A stretch of 64,000 nucleotides of DNA from Saccharothrix sp. ALI-22-I (GCF_001984175.1 NZ_MTQP01000069.1:124001-188000); one strand, 5' to 3'. Positions 34,534 to 44,773 are shown, counted from the first letter of the stretch. Program-made: numbers and translations. Notes: a model not told the origin generated them from the sequence alone.

Positions 34534-35910
34534 ATGCCCGAAATCGCCCCCAACCACCCCCTGCTCAGCCGTCGGGGCTTCCTCGCCGCGGCGGGAGCGG
34601 TGGGGCTCACCGCGGCCCTGGCCGCGTGCGGCGCCGACAGCGGCACCACCTCCACCGCCACCGGTCCGGTCAGCCAGGCCGACATCGACAAGGCCATGAC
34701 GACCCCGACCGAGCTGACGTTCTGGACGTGGGTCCCCGACATCGTGCAGGAAGTCGCGCTCTTCCAGAAGAAGTACCCGGCCATCAAGGTCAACGTGGTC
34801 GACGCCGGCCGCGGCACGCCGGAGTACACCAAGCTGCGCACCGCACTCCAGGCCGGCACCGGTGCGCCCGACGTCGTGCAGATCGAGTACCAGTACATCC
34901 CGACGTTCACCATCACCGACAGCCTGCTGGACCTGCGGCCGTACGGCGCGTCGGAGCTCAAGGACAAGTTCGTGGACTGGACCTGGGGTCAGGTCAGCGG
35001 CGCCAACGGCGAGATCTGGGCCATCCCGCAGGACACCGGCCCGATGGGGATGCTGTACCGGCAGGACATCTTCGACCAGTACGGCATCCAGCCGCCGAAG
35101 ACCTGGGACGAGTTCGCCGACGCGGCGCGCAAGCTGCACGCGGCCAACCCGGAGATCTACCTGACCAACCTCGCGGGCAACCAGGCCGGCGTGTGGCACG
35201 GCCTGCTGTGGCAGGACGGCGCCAACCCGTTCGTGACCTCGGGCAAGAGCGACATCGCGATCAGCGTCAACGACGAGTCGTCCAAGAAGCTCGCGCGGTA
35301 CTGGGGCGGACTCGCGCAGGAGGGCGTCATCGGCACCGAAGCGGACTTCACCGACTCGTGGTACGCCTCGCTCAACAACGGCAAGTACGCCACCTGGATC
35401 ACGGCGGCGTGGGGGCCGGTCTTCCTCGCCGGTTCCGCGAAGTCCACCGCGGGCAAGTGGCGGGCGGCGCCGCTGCCGCAGTGGGACGCGTCCAAGCCCG
35501 CCTCGGCCAACTGGGGCGGCTCGACCAGCGCGGTCATCAAGTCGACCGCGAACCCGATCGCGGCGGCGCAGTTCGCGCAGTTCCTCAACAGCGACCCGGA
35601 GAGCGCGAAGCTGTTCGCCACCGAGCAGTTCTTCTTCCCGGCGACGAAGGCGCTGCTCACCGACCCGAGCTACGTCGGCGACGCGCCCGAGTTCTTCGGC
35701 GGACAGCAGGTCAACCAGGTGTTCGCCGACATCGGCACCACGGTCAACACCGCGTTCACCTGGCCGCCGTTCCTCGACCAGGTGGTCACGGACTGGACCG
35801 AGACCGTCGGCAAGTCCCTCACCGCCAGGACCGACGCCGTCGCCGCGCTCGACGAGTGGCAATCCCGGATCACCACGTTCGCCACGAACCAGGGCTTCAC
35901 CGTCCGATGA
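34534..35910 (+). CDS. ABC sugar-binding lipoprotein (system 1)
   Basis: This 458-residue protein is a family 1 extracellular solute-binding protein. It has a twin-arginine lipoprotein signal (LSRRGFLAAAGAVGLTAALA, then AC with the lipobox Cys near residue 30), followed by the two-lobe fold (ELTFWTWVPDIVQEVALFQK, GAPDVVQIEYQYIP, WAIPQDTGPMGMLYRQD). It delivers a sugar or oligosaccharide to the overlapping permeases. GH42 and the GH93-like enzyme in the same operon point to a galactose- or arabinose-containing oligosaccharide. No ATPase gene is present, so a shared MsiK-type ATPase elsewhere is expected. Confidence 0.92.
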   Translation: MPEIAPNHPLLSRRGFLAAAGAVGLTAALAACGADSGTTSTATGPVSQADIDKAMTTPTELTFWTWVPDIVQEVALFQKKYPAIKVNVVDAGRGTPEYTKLRTALQAGTGAPDVVQIEYQYIPTFTITDSLLDLRPYGASELKDKFVDWTWGQVSGANGEIWAIPQDTGPMGMLYRQDIFDQYGIQPPKTWDEFADAARKLHAANPEIYLTNLAGNQAGVWHGLLWQDGANPFVTSGKSDIAISVNDESSKKLARYWGGLAQEGVIGTEADFTDSWYASLNNGKYATWITAAWGPVFLAGSAKSTAGKWRAAPLPQWDASKPASANWGGSTSAVIKSTANPIAAAQFAQFLNSDPESAKLFATEQFFFPATKALLTDPSYVGDAPEFFGGQQVNQVFADIGTTVNTAFTWPPFLDQVVTDWTETVGKSLTARTDAVAALDEWQSRITTFATNQGFTVR

Positions 35911-36851
35911 CCGCCACGATCGCGGCGTCCACAGCGGACTCGCGGCCGGCGGGGGCGGGGGCGACTCGTCAACGACGCGTCGACGCGCGCAACGGCAGGG
36001 CGGGAGCACTGTTCGCCGCACCGTTCCTGGCGCTCTTCCTGCTGCTCTTCCTCGCACCGCTGGGCTACGCCGCCTACCTCAGCCTGTTCCAGACCAAGCT
36101 CGTCGGCGGGACCAGCTTCGTCGGGCTGGACAACTACGTCCGCGCCGTCCAGGACCCGCTGCTCATCCGAGGGGTCGTCCGGGTCGCGACGTTCTTCGTG
36201 ATCCAGGTCCCGGTGATGTTGTTGCTGGCGCTGCTCTTCGCGCTCGCGCTCGACAGCGGCCTGGTGCGGTTGGCGCGCGTGGTGCGGCTGGGCATCTTCG
36301 TGCCGTACGCCGTGCCGGGCGTGGTCGCGTCGCTCATGTGGGGTTACCTCTACGGGCCGGACTACGGGCCGTTCGCCCAGATGAGCAAGGCGCTCGAACT
36401 GCCGGTGCCGCCCTTCCTCAGCGAGGGCTGGATGCTCGGGAGCCTGGCGAACGTGGTGACGTGGGAGTTCGCCGGCTACAACATGATCATCCTGTACGCC
36501 GCGTTGCGGGCCATCCCCGGTGACCTCTACGAGGCGGCGGCGGTGGACGGGGCCGGGGCCTGGCGGATCGCCTGGTCCATCAAGCTCCCGGCGTTGCGAC
36601 CGGCGCTCCTGCTCGCCCTGATGTTCTCGGTGATCGGCAGCTTCCAGCTGTTCAACGAGCCGAACCTGTTGCAGCGCATCGCACCGGACGTGATCGACAG
36701 CGCCTACACCGCGAACCTCTACGCCTACTCGCTCGCGTTCACCGGTCAGCAGACCAACTACGCGGCCGCGGTGTCGTTCCTGCTGGGCCTGGTCATCGTG
36801 ATCGTCTCCTACGCCGTCCTGCTCACCGCGAACCGCAGGAGGTCATCGTGA
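35907..36851 (+). CDS. ABC sugar permease, MalF type (system 1)
   Basis: This 314-residue permease has six membrane helices, starting at LFAAPFLALFLLLFLAPLGY, and the cytoplasmic EAA loop YEAAAVDGAGAWRIAWSIKL that docks the ATPase. It starts at an ATG overlapping the binding-protein stop (ATGA), so it is translationally coupled. With the next gene it forms the membrane channel of the importer. Confidence 0.92.
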   Translation: MTATIAASTADSRPAGAGATRQRRVDARNGRAGALFAAPFLALFLLLFLAPLGYAAYLSLFQTKLVGGTSFVGLDNYVRAVQDPLLIRGVVRVATFFVIQVPVMLLLALLFALALDSGLVRLARVVRLGIFVPYAVPGVVASLMWGYLYGPDYGPFAQMSKALELPVPPFLSEGWMLGSLANVVTWEFAGYNMIILYAALRAIPGDLYEAAAVDGAGAWRIAWSIKLPALRPALLLALMFSVIGSFQLFNEPNLLQRIAPDVIDSAYTANLYAYSLAFTGQQTNYAAAVSFLLGLVIVIVSYAVLLTANRRRSS

Positions 36852-37753
36852 CCACCACGATCGGATCGACGCGCCCTCGGCGGACGGCCGGTCCGCGGAC
36901 GGCCGGTCGGCGCAGCACCCCGTTGACCGTCGCCATGTTCGCCGCGCTGGCGTACTTCCTGCTGCCGCTGTTCTGGCTGGTCGTCGCGTCGACCAAGAGC
37001 ACGGAGGACCTGTTCACCACGTTCGGGCTGTGGTTCTCGGACGCCCCGCGGCTGTTCACGAACATCCAGGGCACCTTGACCCACGACGGCGGGATCTTCG
37101 CGCACTGGTTGCTCAACACCGTCGTCTACGCCGTCGTCAGCGCGTTCGGGGCCGCGCTCCTGGCCGCCGCCGCGGGGTACGGGTTCGCCAAGTTCCGGTT
37201 CCGGGGCCACGGCGCGACCTTCAACCTGGTGCTCGGCGCCATCATGGTGCCCACCACCGCCCTGGCGATCCCGACCTACCTGATGTTCGCGAAAGTTGGT
37301 CTGGTCAACACGCCGTGGGCGGTCATCCTGCCCTCGCTCGTCAGCCCCTTCGGCTTCTACCTCATGCGCGTCTACGCGCAGGACGCCGTCCCGGACAGCA
37401 TCCTGGAGGCCGCCCGACTCGACGGAGCCAGTGAGGTCCGGATCTTCTTCCTGATCGCGATGCGGCTGCTGGCGCCGGGCCTGGTGACCGTCGTGCTGTT
37501 CACGCTCGTCGCCACCTGGAACAACTACCTGCTCCCGCTGATCATGCTCAACGACCCGAGCCTGTACCCCGTCACGGTCGGCCTCGCCTCCTGGGGGTCC
37601 CAGGCGGTCGGCGGCGGGTCCGGTGCGAACAGCGACATGCTCGCGCTCCTCCTGACCGGGTCCACGCTCTCGGTCGTCCCGCTCGTCGTGGCCTTCCTGC
37701 TGCTCCAGCGCTACTGGCAGAGCGGCCTGGCCACCGGCGGCGTCAAGGGATGA
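36848..37753 (+). CDS. ABC sugar permease, MalG type (system 1)
   Basis: This 301-residue permease has six helices and the EAA loop ILEAARLDGASEVRIFFLIA, ending in the usual MalG-type C-terminus (QRYWQSGLATGGVKG). A GTG start overlaps the MalF-type stop by 4 bp. It heterodimerises with the preceding permease. The GH42 gene follows directly, so transport and intracellular cleavage are coupled. Confidence 0.92.
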   Translation: MTTTIGSTRPRRTAGPRTAGRRSTPLTVAMFAALAYFLLPLFWLVVASTKSTEDLFTTFGLWFSDAPRLFTNIQGTLTHDGGIFAHWLLNTVVYAVVSAFGAALLAAAAGYGFAKFRFRGHGATFNLVLGAIMVPTTALAIPTYLMFAKVGLVNTPWAVILPSLVSPFGFYLMRVYAQDAVPDSILEAARLDGASEVRIFFLIAMRLLAPGLVTVVLFTLVATWNNYLLPLIMLNDPSLYPVTVGLASWGSQAVGGGSGANSDMLALLLTGSTLSVVPLVVAFLLLQRYWQSGLATGGVKG

Positions 37754-37791
37754 CGCGTCACCTTCACATCGATCCCCCGGAGGTTCCCCTC

Positions 37792-39918
37792 ATGGCGGTC
37801 CTGCCCGCCCGCGTGCTGTTCGGCGCCGCGTACTACCACGAGTACCACCGCGGCGAACGGCTCGACAGCGACCTCGACCTGATGGTCGACGCGCACTTCA
37901 CCGTCATCCGGGTCGGCGAATCGGTCTGGTCGACCTGGGAGCCGGAGAACGGGCGGTTCGACCTGGACTGGCTCCAGCCGGTGCTCGACGGCGCCCACGC
38001 CCGCGGCATCTCGGTCATCCTCGGCACGCCGACCTACGCGGTGCCGCCGTGGCTGGCCCGGCTCTACCCGGAGATCACCGGTGAACGGGCCACCGGGCAG
38101 CGCATCGGCTGGGGCGCCCGCCAGGAGGTCGACTTCACCCACCCCGCCTTCCGGTTCCACGCCGAGCGGGTGATCCGCGAGATCATCGCCCGGTACGTCG
38201 GGCACCCGGCGGTCATCGGGTTCCAGGTGGACAACGAGCCGGGCAACGAACTGCTGTACAACCACGGCGTCTTCCAGCGCTTCGTGGACCACCTGCGGTC
38301 CGTCTACGGGGACGTCGAGACGCTGAACCGCGAGTGGGGTCTGGTCTACTGGTCGCACCGCCTCTCCACCTGGGCCGACCTGTGGACGCCGGACGGCAAC
38401 TTCCAGCCCCAGTACGACCTGGCGTGGCGGGAGTTCCAGGCGCGCCAGACGACCGAGTTCATCGGCTGGCAGGCCGACATCGTCCGCGAGTACGCCGCGC
38501 CCGAGCAGTTCGTGACCACGTGCATCTCCTACACCCGGCGCGCGGTGGCGGACGACGAGCTGAGCTCCCGCCTCGACATCGCCACCGGCAACCCGTACTA
38601 CGACATGCAGGACGGGCTCGCGCTGCCCGACCGGACGCCGGACGACTTCGAGCAGAAGTGGAAGACCACCGGCGTGTGGTCGCTGCTCCAGACCGCGGAC
38701 TGGATGTTCTCCTCGCGTCAGGAGCCGTTCCTGGTCACCGAGACCAACGCCGGTTCCATCGGTTTCGCGTGGGACAACCGGCCCGCCTTCGACGGCCAGT
38801 GGCGGCAGGCCGCGTGGGCACTGGTCTCACGCGGTGCGCGGATGATCGAGTACTGGCACTGGCACACGCTGCACTTCGGTGCGGAGACCTATTGGGGCGG
38901 AATTCTGCCGCACAGCGGCCAGCCCGGCCGCACCTACGCCGAGCTGGCCCGCCTGGGTGCCGAGTTCGAGGCCGCCGGCCCGCTCGTCGCCGGGCTGGAG
39001 CCGGACGCCGACATCACCATGGTCTACTCGACGCCGAGCAAGTGGCTGATGCAGGAGCACCCGCCGTTGGCGACCGCCGACGGCGGCCCGGACCCCGCCT
39101 CCTACCACCGGATCTTCGACCCCTTCTACCGCGGCGCGTTCGACGCCGGCCGCCAGGTGCGGATCGTCCACGCCCGGCAGCTGCACGACCCGCGCGGTGA
39201 GTGGGCGGGGATGACGCCCGAAGAGGCCGTGCGACGCCATCCCGTGCTCGTCGCCGCCGCGCTGTACGTCGTGGACGACGCGACGATCGACTGGCTCGCG
39301 GCCTACGCCCACGCGGGCGGCCACCTGGTCCTCGGGCCGCGCACCGCGTACGCCGACCACGAGGCACGGGCACGGCACGAGCCGGCACCCGGACGTCTCG
39401 TCGAGGCCGCCGGCGTCCGGTACGACGAGTTCAGCAACCTCACGCGCGACATCCCGGTCCGTACCGCGCCCGGCGGCCCGCTCGTGCTGCCGGAGAACGC
39501 GACCGCGACGCGCTGGGCCGACGGCCTCACCGTCATCGACGCCGACGTGCTCGTGGAGTACGACCACCCGCACTTCGGCCGCTTCCCCGCCGTCACCACC
39601 CGCCGCCACGGCGAAGGCCGCGTCACGCACGTCGGCACGATCCCCGGACGCGACCTCGCGCGGGCCCTGGCCGGGTGGCTGGCGCCGGCCGCGGTGAGCG
39701 GGTGGCGGGACCTCCCGGCGTCCGTCACCGCGACGACCGGCACGTCCCCGGACGGACGTCGCGTCCACGTGGTGCACAACTGGAGCTGGGAGCCCGCCCG
39801 CGTCGGGACCCCCGTGGCGCTGTCCGACGTCCTGGACGGCAGTTCCGTCCCCGCGGGTACCGCGCTCGACCTCGGCGCGTGGGACGTCCGGGTGTTCGTC
39901 ACCGCCGAGGTCGGCTGA
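37792..39918 (+). CDS. GH42 beta-galactosidase (intracellular)
   Basis: This 708-residue protein without signal peptide has the GH42 three-domain plan: a TIM barrel beginning LFGAAYYHEYH, acid/base Glu in GFQVDNEPGNELLYN, nucleophile Glu in FLVTETNAGSIGF and the trimer-type W-H pair (YWHWHTLHFG). A class I glutamine amidotransferase-like domain follows (AALYVVDDATIDWLAAYA). It removes terminal beta-galactosyl units from imported oligosaccharides; alpha-L-arabinopyranosides are another known substrate class. ATG 37792 is chosen over 37750 because CCCGGAGG lies just before it. It is the first hydrolase of the operon and fits galactan or arabinogalactan use. Confidence 0.92.
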   Translation: MAVLPARVLFGAAYYHEYHRGERLDSDLDLMVDAHFTVIRVGESVWSTWEPENGRFDLDWLQPVLDGAHARGISVILGTPTYAVPPWLARLYPEITGERATGQRIGWGARQEVDFTHPAFRFHAERVIREIIARYVGHPAVIGFQVDNEPGNELLYNHGVFQRFVDHLRSVYGDVETLNREWGLVYWSHRLSTWADLWTPDGNFQPQYDLAWREFQARQTTEFIGWQADIVREYAAPEQFVTTCISYTRRAVADDELSSRLDIATGNPYYDMQDGLALPDRTPDDFEQKWKTTGVWSLLQTADWMFSSRQEPFLVTETNAGSIGFAWDNRPAFDGQWRQAAWALVSRGARMIEYWHWHTLHFGAETYWGGILPHSGQPGRTYAELARLGAEFEAAGPLVAGLEPDADITMVYSTPSKWLMQEHPPLATADGGPDPASYHRIFDPFYRGAFDAGRQVRIVHARQLHDPRGEWAGMTPEEAVRRHPVLVAAALYVVDDATIDWLAAYAHAGGHLVLGPRTAYADHEARARHEPAPGRLVEAAGVRYDEFSNLTRDIPVRTAPGGPLVLPENATATRWADGLTVIDADVLVEYDHPHFGRFPAVTTRRHGEGRVTHVGTIPGRDLARALAGWLAPAAVSGWRDLPASVTATTGTSPDGRRVHVVHNWSWEPARVGTPVALSDVLDGSSVPAGTALDLGAWDVRVFVTAEVG

Positions 39919-39958
39919 CCCTGCCCATCCGGTTACACCAAGTGAGGAGCAGACACCG

Positions 39959-41479
39959 ATGAAGTCGCTGCGCAAGCCCAGGACATGGTTGCTCGCAGTG
40001 CTGACAGCGCTGGTCGGCAGCACGTTGCCGGTCTTCACGGCCCAGGCCTACGGCCCGTCGGTGCTGGTGGCGCCGTCGGGATCGTGCACCCGCCCGTATT
40101 GCTTCACCTACGCCAAGTCGGCGCAACTGCCCAGCGGCAAACTCGTCGCCACGTACGAGGACAACAACCAGCCGCTGGAGAACATGACCTTCCCGATCTG
40201 GACCAGCACCAACAACGGGGCGTCGTGGTCGCGGACGTCGTCCGTCGCGGACACGTCACCACGCCGGTGGGGCAACTGGACCAACCCGCACCTCTACGTG
40301 CTGCCGCAGCAGATCGGCACCATGCCCGCCGGCACCCTGCTGCTGGCCGGGATCTCCTCGCCACCCGACCGGTCGGCGACCGCGATCCAGATCTACCTCA
40401 GCAACAACGAAGGCGCGACCTGGTCATGGGTGAGCGAGGTGGCGCTCGGCGGCGGCCAGTGGGGCAGCGCGAACCCGACGCCGATCTGGGAGCCCTACCT
40501 GCTCGTGGCGAACAACCGGCTGATCGCGTACTACTCCGACGAGCGCGACAAGGCCAACCACGACCAGAAGATCGTGCACCAGACCTCGACGAACGGCGTC
40601 AACTGGGGCCCGGTGGTCGAGGACGTGGCGATGGCGGACCCCGCTCTGCGCCCGGGCATGCCGATCGTCACGCGCATGGCCAACGGCCAGTACACCATGG
40701 TGTACGAGATGGTCGGACAGTCCAACACGCCCAACAACTTCAAGATCTCGGCGAACCCGGAATCGTGGAACTCGGGCAACGGCGGCACGACGATCGACCA
40801 CGGCGGCAGTCCGATGATCATCACGCTGCCGAACGGACGGCTCGTCTACAACTCGTACGGCTCGACAGACGTCCGGGTCAACACGGGCAACGGCACCGGC
40901 CCGTGGACGGCGGTGCGCACCACCATGCCGGTCGGCTACAGCCGCATGTTGCAGTACGTGGCCGGCACCGGCCGGGTGCTGATCCTGTCGGTGGACGGCT
41001 TCTGGAAGGACACGCCGAACACCGTGCGCTACGGCGATGTGGACCTCGGCCACTCCGCGGGTCCGTACTACAAGTTGATCAACCGGCGCAGCGGCAAGGC
41101 GCTGGACGCCTACCAGGCGAGCCTGCAGGACGGGGCGAACCTGGTGCAGTGGCCCGACAACGGCGGAGCCAACCAGCACTGGCACGTGACCGATGTCGGC
41201 GGCGGGTACCGGACCCTGTTCAACCGGAACAGCGGCCGGGCCCTGTCGATCTGGCAGACCAGCACCGCCGACGGTGGGAACGCCGTGCAGTGGGTCGAGA
41301 ACAACGGCGGTGACCAGCAGTGGCAGCTCGTCCCGGTCGGGTCGTACTACAAGCTGGTGGCCCGCCACAGCGGCAAGGTGCTGTCGGTCCTCGGCAGTTC
41401 CGTCTCGGACGGCGCCCAGGTCGTCCAGTGGGCTGACACGGGCTCGCTCGACCAGCAGTGGCAGCTCGTGCAGATCTGA
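39959..41479 (+). CDS. Secreted sialidase-fold glycosidase (GH93-like) with CBM13
   Basis: This 506-residue secreted protein has a signal peptide (1-30, ending AQA) and a beta-propeller with BNR/Asp-box-type repeats (WTSTNNGASWS, YLSNNEGATWSW, QTSTNGVNWGPV) of about 330 residues. A C-terminal ricin-type CBM13 follows, with three Q-x-W units (NQHWHV, DQQWQLVP, DQQWQLVQ). The propeller resembles GH93 exo-arabinanases rather than true sialidases, since the RIP motif and arginine triad are not evident. I infer release of arabinobiose-type products from arabinan side chains, which suits the GH42 partner and the pectin theme. The specificity is not certain. Confidence 0.75.
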   Translation: MKSLRKPRTWLLAVLTALVGSTLPVFTAQAYGPSVLVAPSGSCTRPYCFTYAKSAQLPSGKLVATYEDNNQPLENMTFPIWTSTNNGASWSRTSSVADTSPRRWGNWTNPHLYVLPQQIGTMPAGTLLLAGISSPPDRSATAIQIYLSNNEGATWSWVSEVALGGGQWGSANPTPIWEPYLLVANNRLIAYYSDERDKANHDQKIVHQTSTNGVNWGPVVEDVAMADPALRPGMPIVTRMANGQYTMVYEMVGQSNTPNNFKISANPESWNSGNGGTTIDHGGSPMIITLPNGRLVYNSYGSTDVRVNTGNGTGPWTAVRTTMPVGYSRMLQYVAGTGRVLILSVDGFWKDTPNTVRYGDVDLGHSAGPYYKLINRRSGKALDAYQASLQDGANLVQWPDNGGANQHWHVTDVGGGYRTLFNRNSGRALSIWQTSTADGGNAVQWVENNGGDQQWQLVPVGSYYKLVARHSGKVLSVLGSSVSDGAQVVQWADTGSLDQQWQLVQI

Positions 41480-41486
41480 GCGGTCC

Positions 41487-41559
41487 GGGCGGTGTGGTGG
41501 CCTTCTCCTTCTCCGACCGGTCTTCTCCGACTGGTCTTCTCCGGCCAACCACACCGCCC
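41487..41559. terminator. Bidirectional terminator between converging operons
   Basis: GGGCGGTGTGGT (41487-41498) pairs with ACCACACCGCCC (41548-41559), and the GGCC bases inside extend the stem past a bulge. The loop holds CT-rich repeats of TCTTCTCCG. It starts 7 bp after the GH93-like stop and ends 6 bp before the GH30 stop on the other strand, so it can serve both. Confidence 0.8.
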
Positions 41560-41565
41560 ACACCG

Positions 41566-44500
41566 TCAACGCTTGAAACTGATCGTGTACTTGCGTTGCG
41601 CGGTCCCGTCCTCGCTGGTCACGGTCACCGTCGCGGTCCTGTCGGAGTGGTCGGCCTGCCGCACCTCCACCGCCGCGTACGGGTCGGTGGCGGTCGCGGT
41701 CACCACACCGCGCCGGCGGTCGATCCGGTAGTCCGTCGTGGCCGGGTCGAAGCCCGCGACCGGTGTGCCGTCCACGGCGAGCTGTGCCGCCGAGGCCTCC
41801 GCGGACTTCCCGGGCGCCTTGGCGAACACCTCGATCTCGCTGACCGTCATGTACGACGACGGCCGTGCGGTCAGCACCACCCGGATCGCGTCGGTGGCCG
41901 ATGCGCGCACCGGCGCCTCCACCACCGGCGCGGGCGCGCCGTCACCGACGACCGGCACCTCGTCACCCGCGTCCACCCACGTGCCGGCGGCGTCCCGGAC
42001 CTGCACCCGCATCGACCGCGCGTAGCTCGCGGTCGAACCGTCACGGTGGAAGTGCACGACCACGCGGGAGATGTCCTGTGGGCGCGGCAACTGGAACGTG
42101 AGCGTGTCCGAAGGGTTCTTCGTCCCCGATCTCCAGTTGGACCACGCCTTGTCCGTCGTGACGCCGTTGCGGAGGCGGTCGGCCGAGTACCCGTTCTCGG
42201 TGTAGGTGGCCGAGGCCACCACGCCGGCTTCGGCGGCCGCGTTGACCTCGACGGGTCGGGTCACCTGCACCCGTGCCGTCGCGGCCACCGTGGAGCCGTC
42301 GACCACCCGTGCCGTGCCGTGGACCGTCGTCACGCCGGGTTCAGCGGAGGCCGGTGGGGCGTTCCACGTCACCGGGAGTTCCGTGGTCCCGCCACGCGTG
42401 CCGACGCCGGTGACGGTCGCGGGCAGCGAGGGCGTCCCGCCGACGTACGCCTTCGCCCGTGCGGGCCGCGTCGAGGCGATGGTGTCCACCGTGACGACCG
42501 CCGTGGTGCGGAACGTCCGGCCGAGCGGGTCGGTCGCCGTACCCCGCACCCGGACCGTCCCTGGTCGGGCCCACCGTTCCGCCGGCACCGGCTCCCACAC
42601 CACCGGCAGTGCCCCGCCCACGCCGTCACGGACGGTCGCGGGCACGGTCGGCGGTAGCGCGGGCGCCAGACCCGGCACGGTGAAGACCGCCGCGTCCTGC
42701 GCCCCGAGCACGGTGCGGTCCACCACGGTCCACCGCTGGTTCGCGCCGGAGGACGGGACGTAGAGGCCCACCGGCGCGCCGTCCGCGGTGGCCTGGCCGG
42801 TCACGTCGAGCAGCCGCCCACTGGCGGCGTTCACGAACGTGTAGGTGCCGTCACCGGTCGTGGACATGACCCACTGCGCCGCAGGCTCCGCTCCCCCGGC
42901 TGGTTCGAGCACGAGACCGCTCCCGCGATCCGCCAGCCGCCGCCCGCTCACCGCGTGCGACACCGTGTAGCGCTCGCGGTTGCCCACGCCCTCGGTGACC
43001 CGCTCGACCCGCCACAACGCGCTCGCGTCGGACTGGTCCGACGCGCGGATCACCGCCGAACCACCGCCGGCCGCCGGCACCAGCGCCTTCCCGCTGTGCA
43101 CACCGGTCAGGCCGTAGACGTGCTCCGGCTGGACGAGCGCCGCGTCCTTCGCCACACCGCGGACCCGGTCCACCACGAACGTGGTCACCGACTTGGCCGG
43201 CACCGTGAGCGTGGCCGAGCCGTCACGCACCCGGACCGGCGTGCCGCGCACCAGACCGCCGTTGACATCGGACACCACCGGGGTGACCGAGGCGTGCGGA
43301 CCCACCGCGCGGAACTTCGACAGGTCGAGCGTCACGGCGCGCTGCCGGTCCGAGTTGTTGACGTGGACGACAGTCGCGGACTTGCCGTCGGCGGCCACGG
43401 CGGCGAGGCTGGACGTGTCGTCCACCTTGATCACGTGGTCACCGGGGCGCACGAAGTGGGTGAAGTTCCGGATGGTGTTGAACTTCGTGTTCGTGCGGAT
43501 CGGGCACGTCTCGGGGGTGGCGTCGGCGGCGCAGTCGAACGGGATCTGGATGCTGCCCCAGTTCTTCCCGGCCGCGGCCTGCGGGTTGTAGTCCTCGATG
43601 GGCTGCCACAGCACCCAGGCCGAAGGCTCCAGCTCGCGCATGTCGCCGACGATCCGCTCGGCGATGCCCAGCCCCGGCTCCATGCTGGTGAAGCTGTTGC
43701 TGTCGCCCCAGGTGCCGTCCACCTCGCTCATCCACAGCGGCTTGCCGGCGCCCTTGGCGATGTCCCGCGCGGACGTCCGGTTGCCGGTGCCGTAGGTGTG
43801 CACGTTGAGCTGGTCCACGGCCGCCCGCGCCTCGGCGCTGTAGCCGTTCCAGTTGGTGCTGAAGATCCCGGGGTTCGTCTCGTCCATTGCGGACAGACGC
43901 GCGCCGAGGCCGGACTCGTCCAGTGCCTGCCGGAGGGCGAGTACCACGCTCTGCTGGAGGGCCGGACCGGCGTGCGCGCCCTCCTGCCGACCGCCGACCG
44001 GTTGGCCGTCGGGACCGAGCTGGGTGCCCCAGTAGTTGGTGTTCGGCTCGTTGAGCGGGTCGATGGTGTCGAACTCGATGCCGTGCGACCGCTCGATGTG
44101 CTCGGACACCCGGACCAGGTAGTCGGCGAACTCGTCCACCTTGTCCGGGCGGATCTGGTCGGCGTTGGCGTCGAACCCGCCGGACACGTACCCGCTGACC
44201 GTCTGGAACCACGGCGGCGAGTTGCTGAACGCCTCCCAGTGGTCGACCTCGTCCTTGATCTTGTCGATCCACCACCGCTGGTTGGCGTCGGCGTTCCAGT
44301 CCCAGTGCTCCGGGTTGTCCGGGTCCCACCAGTCCATGTCCTCGCGCGTGGTGCCCTCCGGCGCGCGCCAGAAGCCCGGCATCGTCGCGCCGACCTTCAT
44401 GTAGTCCTTGCGCACGTCCGGCGCGTTGCCGCCGCCGATGTTGTAGCGGGCGATGTTGAGCCGCAGCCCGTCGTCGCCGAACAGCAGGTCGGCCAGGCGG

Positions 44501-44733
44501 TTGCGGATCTCGTCGGGGTAGCCGCCGGTGATGTTGGCGAACCAGACCAGGCTCGTGCCCCAGCCCTCGAACGCGGGCTGCTGGTAGGACGGATCAGGCC
44601 GGATGGTGACGGGCTGGACCTCCGCTTGCGCCACGGCCGCAGGAGGCCCGGCGACGGCGAGAGCGCCCGCCACCGTGACGGCCACACCGAGGTGGACCAG
44701 TCTTCGGGCTGTTCGGAACCGGTTCATCGTCAT
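41566..44733 (-). CDS. Secreted multidomain GH30 enzyme, probable endo-beta-1,6-galactanase
   Basis: This 1055-residue secreted enzyme has a signal peptide (1-35) and a GH30 barrel (about 45-470). The motifs are FEGWGTSLVWFANITGGY, acid/base Glu in DPLNEPNTNYWG and nucleophile Glu in LWMSEVDGTWGD. Next come the GH30 beta-sandwich, a ricin-like region (about 545-680), two bacterial Ig-like repeats (YVGGTPSLPATVTG type), an F5/8C-like module (DKAWSNWRSGTKNPSDTL) and a C-terminal cadherin-like strand domain. The barrel resembles actinomycete endo-beta-1,6-galactanases, which cut the side chains of arabinogalactan. The ATG at 44733 has AGGAG five bases ahead. It lies 40 bp after the GH43 gene in the same unit. 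Confidence 0.85.
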   Translation of the reverse strand: MTMNRFRTARRLVHLGVAVTVAGALAVAGPPAAVAQAEVQPVTIRPDPSYQQPAFEGWGTSLVWFANITGGYPDEIRNRLADLLFGDDGLRLNIARYNIGGGNAPDVRKDYMKVGATMPGFWRAPEGTTREDMDWWDPDNPEHWDWNADANQRWWIDKIKDEVDHWEAFSNSPPWFQTVSGYVSGGFDANADQIRPDKVDEFADYLVRVSEHIERSHGIEFDTIDPLNEPNTNYWGTQLGPDGQPVGGRQEGAHAGPALQQSVVLALRQALDESGLGARLSAMDETNPGIFSTNWNGYSAEARAAVDQLNVHTYGTGNRTSARDIAKGAGKPLWMSEVDGTWGDSNSFTSMEPGLGIAERIVGDMRELEPSAWVLWQPIEDYNPQAAAGKNWGSIQIPFDCAADATPETCPIRTNTKFNTIRNFTHFVRPGDHVIKVDDTSSLAAVAADGKSATVVHVNNSDRQRAVTLDLSKFRAVGPHASVTPVVSDVNGGLVRGTPVRVRDGSATLTVPAKSVTTFVVDRVRGVAKDAALVQPEHVYGLTGVHSGKALVPAAGGGSAVIRASDQSDASALWRVERVTEGVGNRERYTVSHAVSGRRLADRGSGLVLEPAGGAEPAAQWVMSTTGDGTYTFVNAASGRLLDVTGQATADGAPVGLYVPSSGANQRWTVVDRTVLGAQDAAVFTVPGLAPALPPTVPATVRDGVGGALPVVWEPVPAERWARPGTVRVRGTATDPLGRTFRTTAVVTVDTIASTRPARAKAYVGGTPSLPATVTGVGTRGGTTELPVTWNAPPASAEPGVTTVHGTARVVDGSTVAATARVQVTRPVEVNAAAEAGVVASATYTENGYSADRLRNGVTTDKAWSNWRSGTKNPSDTLTFQLPRPQDISRVVVHFHRDGSTASYARSMRVQVRDAAGTWVDAGDEVPVVGDGAPAPVVEAPVRASATDAIRVVLTARPSSYMTVSEIEVFAKAPGKSAEASAAQLAVDGTPVAGFDPATTDYRIDRRRGVVTATATDPYAAVEVRQADHSDRTATVTVTSEDGTAQRKYTISFKR

Positions 44734-44773
44734 TGATCTCCTGTCCGGAAAGGGGCCATTGCGGGTCTGCCGG

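Noticed and set aside
39959..41479. True sialidase
   Set aside because: Asp-box-like repeats are present, but the sialidase RIP motif and arginine triad are not evident; the context favours arabinan.
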